Assembly: GCA_002770955.1 (NCBI GenBank)
Contig: PCUH01000265.1
Coordinates: 1-15,331, forward strand
DNA from: Flavobacteriales bacterium CG18_big_fil_WC_8_21_14_2_50_32_9
GTDB taxonomy: Bacteria; Bacteroidota; Bacteroidia; Flavobacteriales_E; Vicingaceae
Length of the DNA stretch: 15,331 nucleotides
Reading direction: 5' to 3'
Positions 5,547 to 13,958 of this stretch are shown here, piece after piece. A program made the translations under genes and the position numbers. How positions within the stretch are numbered: position 1 is the stretch's first letter; each line of letters opens with the position of its first letter. The notes beneath the pieces were generated by a model that was given only the letters and a program-made list of their open reading frames with translations, ran no database searches and was not told where the DNA came from.

Positions 5547-6839
5547 ATGCTTTGGCTAAGTTCCATAGCTGTTGCCCAAAACCCAAATAGCAATGCTGGT
5601 GGCATCAACTGGAAACTAAGCGGAAACCAAGCTACCTCTTCCGATTTTATAGGTACTACCAACAACCAAAACCTTGTGCTGAAGTGCAACAACATCACCG
5701 CCTTAGAAATTGCACCCAACTCCGAATCTAAATTTATGGGCGATGTCTTTTTAGAAAAACTAAAACCCGTAACTCCACTACCACCCAATGAAGTAAGGAT
5801 AGTTACAGCTGACAACAATGGAAAGCTGACAAGTTTGGATAGAAGTGGATTAGTAAGTGCCATTTACGACCCTCAAATACAATGTCCTATAGATTTGAAC
5901 GGTTTATTTGTTCCTGTTTGGAGTGCAAAAGGATTAACCCCAACTTTAGGAGCTTTATATACAGGTGTAAACTGCCCAGCTTGGGTAGGAATTGGCACAG
6001 ACAACCCCACCGCAAGTTTAGATGTACGAGGAAGAGGTTTGTTTACGCAATCATTACAAGTAAGCACAAACGCCACTAAATTTGTTGTTGGCAATGCTGG
6101 AGGACATGATTTAGGTTATGGCACCAGCTACATTGGTTTTAATGCAACACGAATTGGCGATGCCACCCATTTATGGCAAACGAGCAGCGATGGACCTCAC
6201 AATGGAGGAGCAGTAATTTATGGCGATATTTTTGGCTCATTGCGTTTTGTAACCTTACCTTACACCAACACACCCAACCAAGGGCAAACAGCCGTACCCG
6301 ATGCAACTGTTGCTCAAAACACCCGTTTGTTTATTCATAAAGATGGGAATGTGGTAATTGGAGAAAGTCCTTTTTTTTCAGATGTTAAATTTTTAGTAGA
6401 TGCCAACAACAACAAAGTAGCTTCTTGTTTTGTGCAAGAAAGTAATAACGATTGGGATTATGGAGTTAAATCTGTTGTTTCTAGAAACAATCATAAAGCA
6501 ATAGCGGTAATTAATACATCATTTGCAAACAGTCCCGATGTTTTTAGAGTAATGGGTGACGGTAACGTGCTCTGTACAGAAATGACCGTACAACCCGCTC
6601 CTTTTCCTGACTATGTTTTTAATGTAGATTATAGTTTAATGCCATTAAACGAGTTAGAAAAATACATTAAAGAAAACAAACATCTTCCTAACATTCCTAC
6701 TGCAAAAGAGGTAAAAGAAAATGGATTACAAGTAGGCGATATGCAAGTAAAACAAATGGAAAAAATAGAAGAACTAACGCTTTATATTATTGCATTGGAA
6801 AAAAGAATTAAGGAGTTGGAAATTATGAAAAAACAGTAA
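5547..6839 (+). CDS. exported fibre-like protein with C-terminal coiled coil (start out of phase)
   Basis: The open frame from the first in-frame ATG gives 430 residues. That start leaves only MLWLSSIAVAQ before the mature part, too short and uncharged to be a good signal peptide. The frame is open upstream back to 5481 but has no ATG; the likely true start is 5491 after a change in repeat number. The mature protein begins NPNSNAGGINWKLSGN and has glycine- and asparagine-rich beta stretches (GIGTDNPTASLDVRG, DGNVVIGES) like those in Bacteroidota tail-fibre-like surface proteins. The C-terminus (about 355-430) has the recurrent LNELEKYIKENKHLPNIP module followed by a coiled coil, common at the ends of such proteins. 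No T9SS sorting domain is seen. Function is unknown; a surface-exposed role is inferred. A hairpin directly after the stop may end the transcript. Confidence 0.75.
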   Translation: MLWLSSIAVAQNPNSNAGGINWKLSGNQATSSDFIGTTNNQNLVLKCNNITALEIAPNSESKFMGDVFLEKLKPVTPLPPNEVRIVTADNNGKLTSLDRSGLVSAIYDPQIQCPIDLNGLFVPVWSAKGLTPTLGALYTGVNCPAWVGIGTDNPTASLDVRGRGLFTQSLQVSTNATKFVVGNAGGHDLGYGTSYIGFNATRIGDATHLWQTSSDGPHNGGAVIYGDIFGSLRFVTLPYTNTPNQGQTAVPDATVAQNTRLFIHKDGNVVIGESPFFSDVKFLVDANNNKVASCFVQESNNDWDYGVKSVVSRNNHKAIAVINTSFANSPDVFRVMGDGNVLCTEMTVQPAPFPDYVFNVDYSLMPLNELEKYIKENKHLPNIPTAKEVKENGLQVGDMQVKQMEKIEELTLYIIALEKRIKELEIMKKQ

Positions 6840-6867
6840 CACAAATTAAGTGTTACCTTAATTTTAT
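6836..6867 (+). terminator. weak hairpin terminator after the fibre-like gene
   Basis: GTAACAC (6836-6842) pairs with GTGTTAC (6850-6856) around a 7-nt loop, followed by CTTAATTTTATA. The stem overlaps the stop codon. It is short and could be an attenuator allowing partial read-through into the next gene at 6871. Confidence 0.4.
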
Positions 6868-6870
6868 ACT

Positions 6871-7386
6871 ATGAAAAAACTCCTTATTATAATTTTGCTT
6901 TTTGTTGTTGTGCTGCCTGTGGTGGGGCAAGAGTATAGTGTAAATTTAAAACACAAGAAACAATTAAGTTTAGAGATTAAACCTATTGGGGGTGGATTAA
7001 ATTGTGATATGCCAATTAATAATAAATATGTATTTACCTTTGGATTACAAATGGGGTTTATACTATCTTATTTTTTAGCACAAACAAAAGAAAGAGAACG
7101 TAATATTGGATATGTTGAACTTTTAGGGTTAAATGCTGGGGTTGTTTATTATTCTACCAAACATTGGCACAATACTATATCACTTAAATTTGGTATTCCC
7201 TTTATTGCTGAAGGAGCAAATTTCACTTCTCCTTATGGGGGAATTTCTTTTCAAATATTTTATAAAATTTCACTTTCAACATCAATAGGAACTAATATTG
7301 ATGTTGGCTTGATTAGACTTAATAGAACACCTATTTTTAATATAGCAAACTCTTTCATTACTTATCGAATTACAATAGGTAAATAA
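6871..7386 (+). CDS. small exported protein, possible outer-membrane beta-barrel
   Basis: A 171-residue protein with a clear signal peptide (MKKLLIIILLFVVVLPVVGQ, cleavage around residue 19). The mature part alternates glycine-rich turns with amphipathic aromatic strands (YVFTFGLQMGFILSYF, SLKFGIPFIAEGANF, ISFQIFYKISLS, ITYRITIG). It ends in a beta strand, consistent with a small outer-membrane barrel of about eight strands. No family was recognised with confidence. It sits 31 bp after the fibre-like gene and 1 bp before the PI-PLC-like gene, so co-transcription with the latter is very likely. Confidence 0.7.
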   Translation: MKKLLIIILLFVVVLPVVGQEYSVNLKHKKQLSLEIKPIGGGLNCDMPINNKYVFTFGLQMGFILSYFLAQTKERERNIGYVELLGLNAGVVYYSTKHWHNTISLKFGIPFIAEGANFTSPYGGISFQIFYKISLSTSIGTNIDVGLIRLNRTPIFNIANSFITYRITIGK

Positions 7387-7387
7387 T

Positions 7388-9391
7388 ATGAACGTATTAA
7401 AACAAATAAGCATGAAAAAATTCACATCAACTTATATAGTAATCTTATTATTAACAGTTAACGTACAAGCCGTAAAAGTTAAATTTACAGTAGCAAATAT
7501 GTCCGTAAATGTAGCAGAAGGTACTATAGGTATTTTTACTTCTTTTAAATTATTTCCCGATGATTTTGAAAATACCGATTCGTTAAATGTCATTGATTTT
7601 ATTGATTTTCCTTTTGTAAGCTACAACGATATTACACAGGTAATGATAGATAAAGCCATGTTAAGTGCAGAAAGCAGCCCCAACTTTTTGCGAATGGCAA
7701 ATTTTGTTGTTACCGATAGCATTTCAAGTGGTAGCAGGGTGGATAATGATATTTTACAAGGTAGCACGTATGTATTTAGGTTAACTGTTATGGATAATAA
7801 TGGACAGGAATTTCAGTTGTTGAATAGAGCAATCACTATCCAATTGGCTGACCCAACTATCAATTGTGCCAAATTGAATAATGTATATCGGTTGGCTGGA
7901 CACAATACCTATCAACCAAGTGTAGTTTATAAAAGTGATGGAGGTCTTTATCAATCACTATTTTATACTCGTGTGTTAGAATTGGATATTCATCGAACTT
8001 CAACACCCATAGCTTATGAAGTATTCCACACAGGTTTTTTTTGTAATAGTAATTGTAATAACTGTGGGTACAATACATTAACAGGACAAGCTGATGGTGA
8101 TAAAACCTTTATTGTTTGTTTAGCCGATATTAAACAATGGCATATTGATTATCCTAATCATGACCCAATAATTATACATATAGATTTACAAGATGATTTT
8201 AAAGTTTCCTCACAGCATACACCAGCTAGACTAGACCAATTTTTTAACGATATCTTTGGTGAAACTAACATTTACAAACCCCGAGATTTATTAGGAAACA
8301 ACTTTGGAAATATGAGGGCAGCAGCTCAATTAAACAATTGGCCCAGTATGGGGGATTTAACTGGTAAATTTATTTTTGTGCTAACAGGTGATGGAGCTAT
8401 AGTAAGCGAATATATTAGACAAAGAAGTTTAAGTGCTATTGCTTTTTCTGCTGCTAGAGTAAATAATAATAATGATGTTAATGATTTAACACGTTCAACT
8501 CCAAGTATTGGAATAGGTCTTGAAAATGATATAGTGTTTTATAATATGCAACATTTTAATAAAATACCTTTAACTTTTGATGACGCTAATTTGAACACTG
8601 GTTTTTTTACTTCAAATCTCAACTATATAAACAGAACTTTTGGGATAGGTACATTTGGACAACCAGGAGATTATGATCCTGACGAATATGCTGAAGCGAT
8701 TAATTTTAATATGCACAACATTGCCATTGGTAATATTGATGATGACTTTAATCCCAGCAACGGAAGACCTATAAACGGCATTCAATGGCTGCCAGGTGTA
8801 ACATTTCCTGGGTTAGTAAATAATCGCATCTATTCCAATTACCAAAATGTAACCCAAGCAGCCTTAAACAACATTGTAGCAACAAGTTTAACCGTAGAAC
8901 CCGGCACCCACTACCGTATGATAGCAGGTAATAGTGTTAAACTAAAACCGGGTGTGCATTTTAAAGCTGGCTCCGAAGTAAAAGTAAGAATAGACGATTG
9001 CCGTTTTACGGATTATACGCAACGCCAAAACACCCAAACAGGAGAACAACTTACCCAAGAAGAAATAGACAAAATAATGCACCAACTCAACAAAGAATTA
9101 TATGGCTATCAACCCGAAAGTGAAGAAGAATTAGTTAATTTATCGGTTTATCCCAACCCTACTAACGATATTGTAAACATCAGCTACACCAACTTTTTAC
9201 GTAACCCAAGCATCTTTACTATTTATGATGTTACAGGCAGAGTAGTAAAAACCTACACCTACAACCCACCAACCGAAGGAAAACAAAATTTTAGCCTAAA
9301 CATTGCCGAATTAAAAGAAGGTACGTATTTTTATACCTTACAAGTTGGCGAGCAAACATATAATGGTAAAGTGGTAAAAATAAATCAATAA
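7388..9391 (+). CDS. secreted PI-PLC-like phosphodiesterase with T9SS sorting domain
   Basis: A 667-residue exported protein. The true start may be the second Met (7412), which gives a compact signal peptide, MKKFTSTYIVILLLTVNVQA. A beta-rich N-terminal region precedes a phospholipase-C-like TIM-barrel domain from about residue 160 to 480. Its signature parts are AGHNTYQ with H172, LELDIH (E198, D200, H202), VFHTGF with H214 and IIIHIDLQDD, matching the calcium-dependent PI-PLC (PI-PLC-C1) pattern. A cysteine cluster C219-X3-C223-X2-C226 follows the second His. Residues about 488-538 look like a coathanger stack (AGNSVKLKPGVHFKAGSEV). Residues about 582-667 form a T9SS type A sorting domain (VYPNPTND...YDVTGRVVKTY...). 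The predicted role is hydrolysis of phosphodiesters, possibly phosphoinositides or glycosyl-PI-type anchors, at the cell surface or outside the cell. The substrate is inference. Confidence 0.8.
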   Translation: MNVLKQISMKKFTSTYIVILLLTVNVQAVKVKFTVANMSVNVAEGTIGIFTSFKLFPDDFENTDSLNVIDFIDFPFVSYNDITQVMIDKAMLSAESSPNFLRMANFVVTDSISSGSRVDNDILQGSTYVFRLTVMDNNGQEFQLLNRAITIQLADPTINCAKLNNVYRLAGHNTYQPSVVYKSDGGLYQSLFYTRVLELDIHRTSTPIAYEVFHTGFFCNSNCNNCGYNTLTGQADGDKTFIVCLADIKQWHIDYPNHDPIIIHIDLQDDFKVSSQHTPARLDQFFNDIFGETNIYKPRDLLGNNFGNMRAAAQLNNWPSMGDLTGKFIFVLTGDGAIVSEYIRQRSLSAIAFSAARVNNNNDVNDLTRSTPSIGIGLENDIVFYNMQHFNKIPLTFDDANLNTGFFTSNLNYINRTFGIGTFGQPGDYDPDEYAEAINFNMHNIAIGNIDDDFNPSNGRPINGIQWLPGVTFPGLVNNRIYSNYQNVTQAALNNIVATSLTVEPGTHYRMIAGNSVKLKPGVHFKAGSEVKVRIDDCRFTDYTQRQNTQTGEQLTQEEIDKIMHQLNKELYGYQPESEEELVNLSVYPNPTNDIVNISYTNFLRNPSIFTIYDVTGRVVKTYTYNPPTEGKQNFSLNIAELKEGTYFYTLQVGEQTYNGKVVKINQ

Positions 9392-9401
9392 AATAGTAGA
9401 A

Positions 9402-11024
9402 ATGAAAAAAACACTAACTAAAATAGCTTTACTCATGGTGGTAGTATTGCCTAGTGTTTTTTATGCTCAAAACCCTAGTTGGCAATGGGCAAAAATTGGT
9501 GGGAGTAGCGGAAAAGATTCTGGAGAAGATATTGCCATAGATTCACAAGGATACATATATGTATTAGGTGTTTATAGAGATGCCAATTTTAATATTGGCA
9601 CTTTTACGCTTGTTAATGCTGGTGACGATGATATTTTTTTAGCAAAATATAACCCGAATGGCAGTGTGATTTGGGTAAGGAATATTAGTAGCCAAGGTTC
9701 TGATTTTGTAGCTCAACTGTTAATTGATAAAAATAATGATGTTTATGTTAGCGGAGGGTTTTCAAGCGTAACACTTACTATAGGTACAACTACATTAACC
9801 AATTCAGGTAGCACGAATTTTTTTGTTGCAAAATATGATAATAATGGACAAGTGATTTGGGCTAAGAATAGTAGCAACAGCAATCTTAATAGGGGTTTTG
9901 CTGCCATAGACAATGATTTGAATAGTTATTCCATTATTAGAACTCCTACAGTTGTAACTTTAGAAAAACGAAACGCATCAGAAAGCCTGATTTGGGCTAA
10001 AACACTAACTACCACAGGAACAATTTCATCACCTCAATTACGAGATATTTATGTAAATGAAACAGGTGTTTATCTTACAGGAGGTTTTTTCGGAGATTCT
10101 TTAACGATAGGAACATTTACTTTAGCGAACACTAACTCTGTAAACTCTAACGATATGTTTGTAGCTAAATTAGATACCTCAGGAAATGTATTATGGGCAA
10201 AAAATGCTATTGCAGCTACTAGCGATCAAGGAATGGCAATAAAAGTAGATGCTTATGGAAATAGCTATGTTTTAGGGAAGTTTGCAGGAGGAAGTTCAAT
10301 TATTTTTGATTCATTTTCACTTACCACTAATGGACAAAACGATGTCTTTTTAGTGAAATATAATCCATCAGGGCAAGTTTTATGGGCAAAAAATGCCGGA
10401 GGTATTTTTAATGATTGGGTTAATGATTTAGTTCTTGACCCAAGTGGCGGAGCATATATCATTGGGGGAACTTTTAGCCCATCCATAACATTTGCAAATA
10501 CTACATTAACAGTTGTTGGTAACATAGGAAATGATGCTGATGTTTATATTTTAAAATATAGCACTAATGGAAATGAAGAGTGGATGAAAGGTATTCAGGC
10601 TTTAGGAAGTGATAATGGTAACGGCATTGCTATTAACAATATTGGTGAAATTTATGTTACAGGAGCAATTGAAGAAATGCAAGGATCCACTACTAATATT
10701 GGAACTACATCATTAACCCATTTTGGATTAGATGATTTTTTTCTTGCCAAACTTTCTTCTACTGTAGGTTTAAATGAAACGAACTTTAGTATTTTATCCA
10801 CCCTCTTCCCCAACCCAACTTCAGGCAACTTTACCATTACTCAATTAGAGGAATTTGCAGGAGGTAATTTGGAAATAACCAACCTCATGGGGCAAGTAGT
10901 GTTTTCGCAAACAATAAATGCTTCCATACTAACTATTAATCTTACTAGTCAGCCCAAAGGCATATATTTGGTAAAAATTAACTCCGCTAACCAAAATGTA
11001 ATACAAAAGGTAGTGTTGGAGTAG
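9402..11024 (+). CDS. secreted SBBP-type beta-propeller repeat protein with T9SS sorting domain
   Basis: A 540-residue protein with signal peptide MKKTLTKIALLMVVVLPSVF...AQ. The mature part is built from about seven degenerate repeats of 55-60 residues. Each has a segment like DIAIDSQGYIYVLG, an IGTFTL or IGTTTLT strand and a closing (I/V)FLAKYNPNGSVIWAKN-type strand. This is the pattern of SBBP (beta-propeller) repeats; together they would close a propeller. From about residue 455 comes a T9SS type A sorting domain (LFPNPTSGNFTI...NLMGQVVFSQ...PKGIYLVKI), directing export by T9SS and attachment or release at the surface. It starts 10 bp after the PI-PLC-like gene, so the two are probably one operon. 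The binding partner or role is unknown. Confidence 0.85.
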   Translation: MKKTLTKIALLMVVVLPSVFYAQNPSWQWAKIGGSSGKDSGEDIAIDSQGYIYVLGVYRDANFNIGTFTLVNAGDDDIFLAKYNPNGSVIWVRNISSQGSDFVAQLLIDKNNDVYVSGGFSSVTLTIGTTTLTNSGSTNFFVAKYDNNGQVIWAKNSSNSNLNRGFAAIDNDLNSYSIIRTPTVVTLEKRNASESLIWAKTLTTTGTISSPQLRDIYVNETGVYLTGGFFGDSLTIGTFTLANTNSVNSNDMFVAKLDTSGNVLWAKNAIAATSDQGMAIKVDAYGNSYVLGKFAGGSSIIFDSFSLTTNGQNDVFLVKYNPSGQVLWAKNAGGIFNDWVNDLVLDPSGGAYIIGGTFSPSITFANTTLTVVGNIGNDADVYILKYSTNGNEEWMKGIQALGSDNGNGIAINNIGEIYVTGAIEEMQGSTTNIGTTSLTHFGLDDFFLAKLSSTVGLNETNFSILSTLFPNPTSGNFTITQLEEFAGGNLEITNLMGQVVFSQTINASILTINLTSQPKGIYLVKINSANQNVIQKVVLE

Positions 11025-11031
11025 GAAAGAG

Positions 11032-11177
11032 TACTTAGGAATACTTAGAAGTGCCTTGAGTACTTAGAGTACGGAGTTAAAAGTACTTAGGAATACTTAA
11101 AAATACTTAGGAGTAATTAGGAGTTGTCATCTCCGTGTCCTCTGTGCCTCTGTGGTAGAAAAAAGTGCTTAGGAGTA
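11032..11177. repeat. degenerate TACTTAG-type repeat array, right copy, with CTCTGTG triplet
   Basis: TACTTAG occurs five times (11032, 11042, 11061, 11084, 11104), with close variants near 11094, 11114 and 11166. The part 11042-11093 aligns with 5359-5411 on the other side of the secreted-protein block. Embedded at 11131-11154 is a second motif, CTCCGTG then CTCTGTG twice, at 8-9 bp spacing, which resembles a low-complexity intergenic repeat. No gene was seen between 11025 and 11251. Confidence 0.65.
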
Positions 11178-11194
11178 AACACCCTATAAAGAAG

Positions 11195-11227
11195 TTTGTT
11201 TCAATAAGAATGGCATTAGTAGATTTT
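11195..11227 (+). promoter_or_regulatory. possible promoter for rmuC
   Basis: TTTG (11195-11198) is followed after 21 nt by TAGATTTT (11220-11227), one base short of the TAnnTTTG consensus. It would start transcription about 20 nt before the rmuC ATG at 11252. Confidence 0.35.
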
Positions 11228-11251
11228 TCCTAATTTTATACAAAAAAATTA

Positions 11252-12613
11252 ATGGAAATAACTTCTGTAATCTTATTGTTTGTTGGGCTTATATTAGGCT
11301 TTGTTATTGGTTTTTTAGTTAAAAAAAATAATTCCTCAAGTGAAACAGGCAGTAGTATTGTTGACGAACTTCAACAAAAAATTACTGCTTTAAGCACAGA
11401 AAATGGTGCATTAAACGGACGAATAGAAACTTCTCGGGAAGTTTTTAAAGCTCAAGAAGAAAAATTCATCGCCTTGGAAAATGAAAAAAACAAACTACTT
11501 TCCGATAATGCACGTTTGGAAAATGCCAATCAAAACATAGAAGATAAGCTCAAAGAACACAAGGGAGAATTAGAACAATTGCAAGAGAAATTTACTACAG
11601 AATTTTCTATCATTGCTAATAAATTACTCAAAGAAAATGCTTCAGAATTTGCCCTAACTAACGAAAAACGATTGGGTGAAATTTTAAATCCACTCAAAGA
11701 AAACATCAAGCAATTTGAGCAAAAAGTAGATACCAACTACGAAAAAGAGTTTAAAGAACGAACTTCTTTAATTGAACAAATAAAATCGCTCGAAAAACTC
11801 AATATTCAAATGAGCGAAGAAGCTCAAAACCTTACCAAAGCACTGAAAGGAGACAATAAAGCACAAGGCAATTGGGGAGAACTTATTCTTGAAAAAGTGT
11901 TGGAAAGCTCTGGGTTAATAAAAGATGAAGAATATTCCACCCAATATAGCACCACAGCAGAAGAAGGAAATAGAGTGCAACCTGATGTAATTATTAACCT
12001 TCCCGAAAATAAACACATTATTATTGATGCAAAAGTTTCCTTAATAGCCTATCAAAACTACATAAATAGTGAAGTAGAAGAAGAACTTCAAAATCATCTA
12101 AAAAACCATGTTCTTTCCGTAAAAAATCACATCAAAGGGTTAAGCGAAAAACATTACATCACCGCAAAAGGTATGGATACTCCCGATTTTGTATTGCTTT
12201 TTATGCCTATAGAATCTTCTTTTGGATTGGCTTTGAGGGCAGACAATGAATTGTATCAATATGCTTGGGATAGAAAAGTAGTAATTGTTACTCCTTCCAC
12301 ACTATTGGCTACATTGCGGACAGTTGCTTCCTTATGGAAACAAGAAAAACAAACAAAAAATGCATTAGAAATTGCTCGTCAAGCGGGAGCACTTCATAAT
12401 AAATTTGTGAGTTTTTTAGAAGATTTAGAACGTATAAAAAAAGGGATAGAACTCTCGAACGATGCTTATGATAAAGCATTTAATAAACTAAAATCAGGTA
12501 AAGGAAACCTTATTGACGCAACTCAAAAATTAGAAAAATTAGGTATAAAAACGAAAAAACAACTCCCCGAAAACCTATTAACATTAAATGAAAATGAAGA
12601 TGAAGAAATATAA
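11252..12613 (+). CDS. rmuC: DNA recombination protein RmuC
   Basis: A 453-residue member of the RmuC family, which limits rearrangements at inverted repeats in bacteria and carries a PD-(D/E)XK-like nuclease fold. Layout: an N-terminal membrane segment (about 3-24), a long charged coiled coil (about 35-200), then the RmuC domain. Family hallmarks are GNWGELILEKVLESSGL, IIIDAKVSL (D259, K261), the DFVLLFMPIESSF strand and the TPSTLLATLRTV helix, all intact. Length is normal. The coding end overlaps the next gene by 14-26 bp, implying translational coupling. That it lies in a window rich in inverted repeats is probably coincidental. Confidence 0.95.
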   Translation: MEITSVILLFVGLILGFVIGFLVKKNNSSSETGSSIVDELQQKITALSTENGALNGRIETSREVFKAQEEKFIALENEKNKLLSDNARLENANQNIEDKLKEHKGELEQLQEKFTTEFSIIANKLLKENASEFALTNEKRLGEILNPLKENIKQFEQKVDTNYEKEFKERTSLIEQIKSLEKLNIQMSEEAQNLTKALKGDNKAQGNWGELILEKVLESSGLIKDEEYSTQYSTTAEEGNRVQPDVIINLPENKHIIIDAKVSLIAYQNYINSEVEEELQNHLKNHVLSVKNHIKGLSEKHYITAKGMDTPDFVLLFMPIESSFGLALRADNELYQYAWDRKVVIVTPSTLLATLRTVASLWKQEKQTKNALEIARQAGALHNKFVSFLEDLERIKKGIELSNDAYDKAFNKLKSGKGNLIDATQKLEKLGIKTKKQLPENLLTLNENEDEEI

Positions 12614-13865
12614 TTTATTTATAGCAATACTATCTCTTTTAATTATTGCTAGTTGTTCCTCTTCGCAAAAAACATCCAACAAAAATGTTGCTGGCATTTA
12701 TATGCCTGGTTTAAATTTAATAGATCCTGAAATTATTGTTTTCCATAAAAACGATAGTATTTCTGAGCTTCATTTTAGAATAAATTCAGCTGATGTGCTT
12801 TATACTAAGAAACGTGAAGATTCTACATTTAGTGCTAATGTACTTATTCAATATGAGTTAACCGATGAGGAACTAAAAGCTGTAATAGACACTGCTTCGG
12901 TTAGTTTTAAAGATTATGGAGATAACAAACAAAAAAAGTACTTGGATGGTGTAATAAAATTCAACACACAAACGCTAAAATCTTATTCCTTAAAAATAAC
13001 TTTTAATGATGTAAATCGTGATCAATTCATCAGAAAAACTGTGCTTATCAATCGAAAAGACAACTACAACATCCAAAATTATTTAGTGTTGGATACCAAC
13101 AACAATGTCATTTTTAAAAATCATTTTAATTCTAGTGACTATTTTATCATTCAAAAAAACAGTTCTATTTCTGATTCTGTGATGCTTTTAAAATATTATA
13201 AATCAAATTTTCCAATAGCAAAACCTCCTTTTTCATCAGACGAAACACCTCAAGAACAACAGAGCTTTTCTCCTGAATTTACAGAGGAACTAACATTTGA
13301 TTCACTTTTTCAAATTTCTTACCAGATATCAGGAAAAGGTTTATATAGTGTAAAACCTCAAAATTCAACTTCAGGACCAACACTTTTTAATTTTCAAGAA
13401 AATTTTCCTGAAATAAAAACCGTTGAAAATATGGTTCCTCCGATGCGCTATATTTCAACCAAAAAAGAATATGATTTATTATTAGCTAGTGAAAATCAAA
13501 AAAATGACATGGATAAATTTTGGAGAGAAATTGCTGGAAGTAATGATAGGGCAAGAACACTTATCCGAGAATATTTTAAACGTGTTGAAAGTGCTAATAA
13601 TTATTTCACATCTTATATGGAAGGCTGGAAAACAGACAGAGGAATTATTTACATTATTTATGGTATTCCAAATATTGTTTATAAAAACAACAATTACGAA
13701 AATTGGATATACGGAGAAGAAAACAACATGATGTCAATGAGTTTTGTTTTTCATAAAGTAAACAATCCAATTACTGGAAATGATTATGTATTGAGTCGTT
13801 CTCCTGTTTTTAAAAGCAGTTGGTTCAGGGCTGTTGACAGTTGGAGAAGCGGAAGGATTTATTAA
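12588..13865 (+). CDS. GWxTD-domain lipoprotein
   Basis: A 425-residue lipoprotein from the first ATG; starts at 12594 or 12600 are also possible. 12600 gives the neat MKKYNLFIAILSLLIIASC signal, with the lipidated Cys at residue 23 counted from 12588. The N-terminal two thirds are a beta-rich region without a recognised family. The C-terminal third (about 300-425) is the GWxTD domain, named for its motif, here GWKTD at 346-350 in EGWKTDRGIIYIIYGIP. The helical stretch before it (DKFWREIAGS...ARTLIREYFKRV) and the following NWIYGEE strand are typical. Its biochemical role is not established. The 14-26 bp overlap with rmuC indicates co-expression. A strong inverted repeat lies downstream. Confidence 0.88.
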   Translation: MKMKMKKYNLFIAILSLLIIASCSSSQKTSNKNVAGIYMPGLNLIDPEIIVFHKNDSISELHFRINSADVLYTKKREDSTFSANVLIQYELTDEELKAVIDTASVSFKDYGDNKQKKYLDGVIKFNTQTLKSYSLKITFNDVNRDQFIRKTVLINRKDNYNIQNYLVLDTNNNVIFKNHFNSSDYFIIQKNSSISDSVMLLKYYKSNFPIAKPPFSSDETPQEQQSFSPEFTEELTFDSLFQISYQISGKGLYSVKPQNSTSGPTLFNFQENFPEIKTVENMVPPMRYISTKKEYDLLLASENQKNDMDKFWREIAGSNDRARTLIREYFKRVESANNYFTSYMEGWKTDRGIIYIIYGIPNIVYKNNNYENWIYGEENNMMSMSFVFHKVNNPITGNDYVLSRSPVFKSSWFRAVDSWRSGRIY

Positions 13866-13958
13866 AAAATTAGTTCCTGCTTTAGGCAGATTAATGTGGT
13901 TTAAAACAACAATTTATAAACTAACACACTATATACGATAACAAGGTTTCACTTTCGT

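Noticed and set aside
5507..5863. 118-codon minus-strand frame across the heptamer repeat
   Set aside because: It lies opposite the fibre-like gene, and its C-terminal end is just the repeat read backwards (VEKLKVES). It has no start signals and no family resemblance.
5547..6839. Fibre-like gene as a broken pseudogene
   Set aside because: The frame is intact for 430 codons and only the signal-peptide start is out of phase, in multiples of a tandem repeat unit. A reversible switch or an assembly error fits better than decay.
10265..10525. 86-codon minus-strand frame inside the propeller-repeat gene
   Set aside because: It is antisense to a gene with clear repeat structure and a sorting domain; a chance frame.
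13489..13731. 80-codon frame shifted within the GWxTD gene
   Set aside because: It lies wholly inside the GWxTD domain, whose motif and flanks are intact in the main frame.
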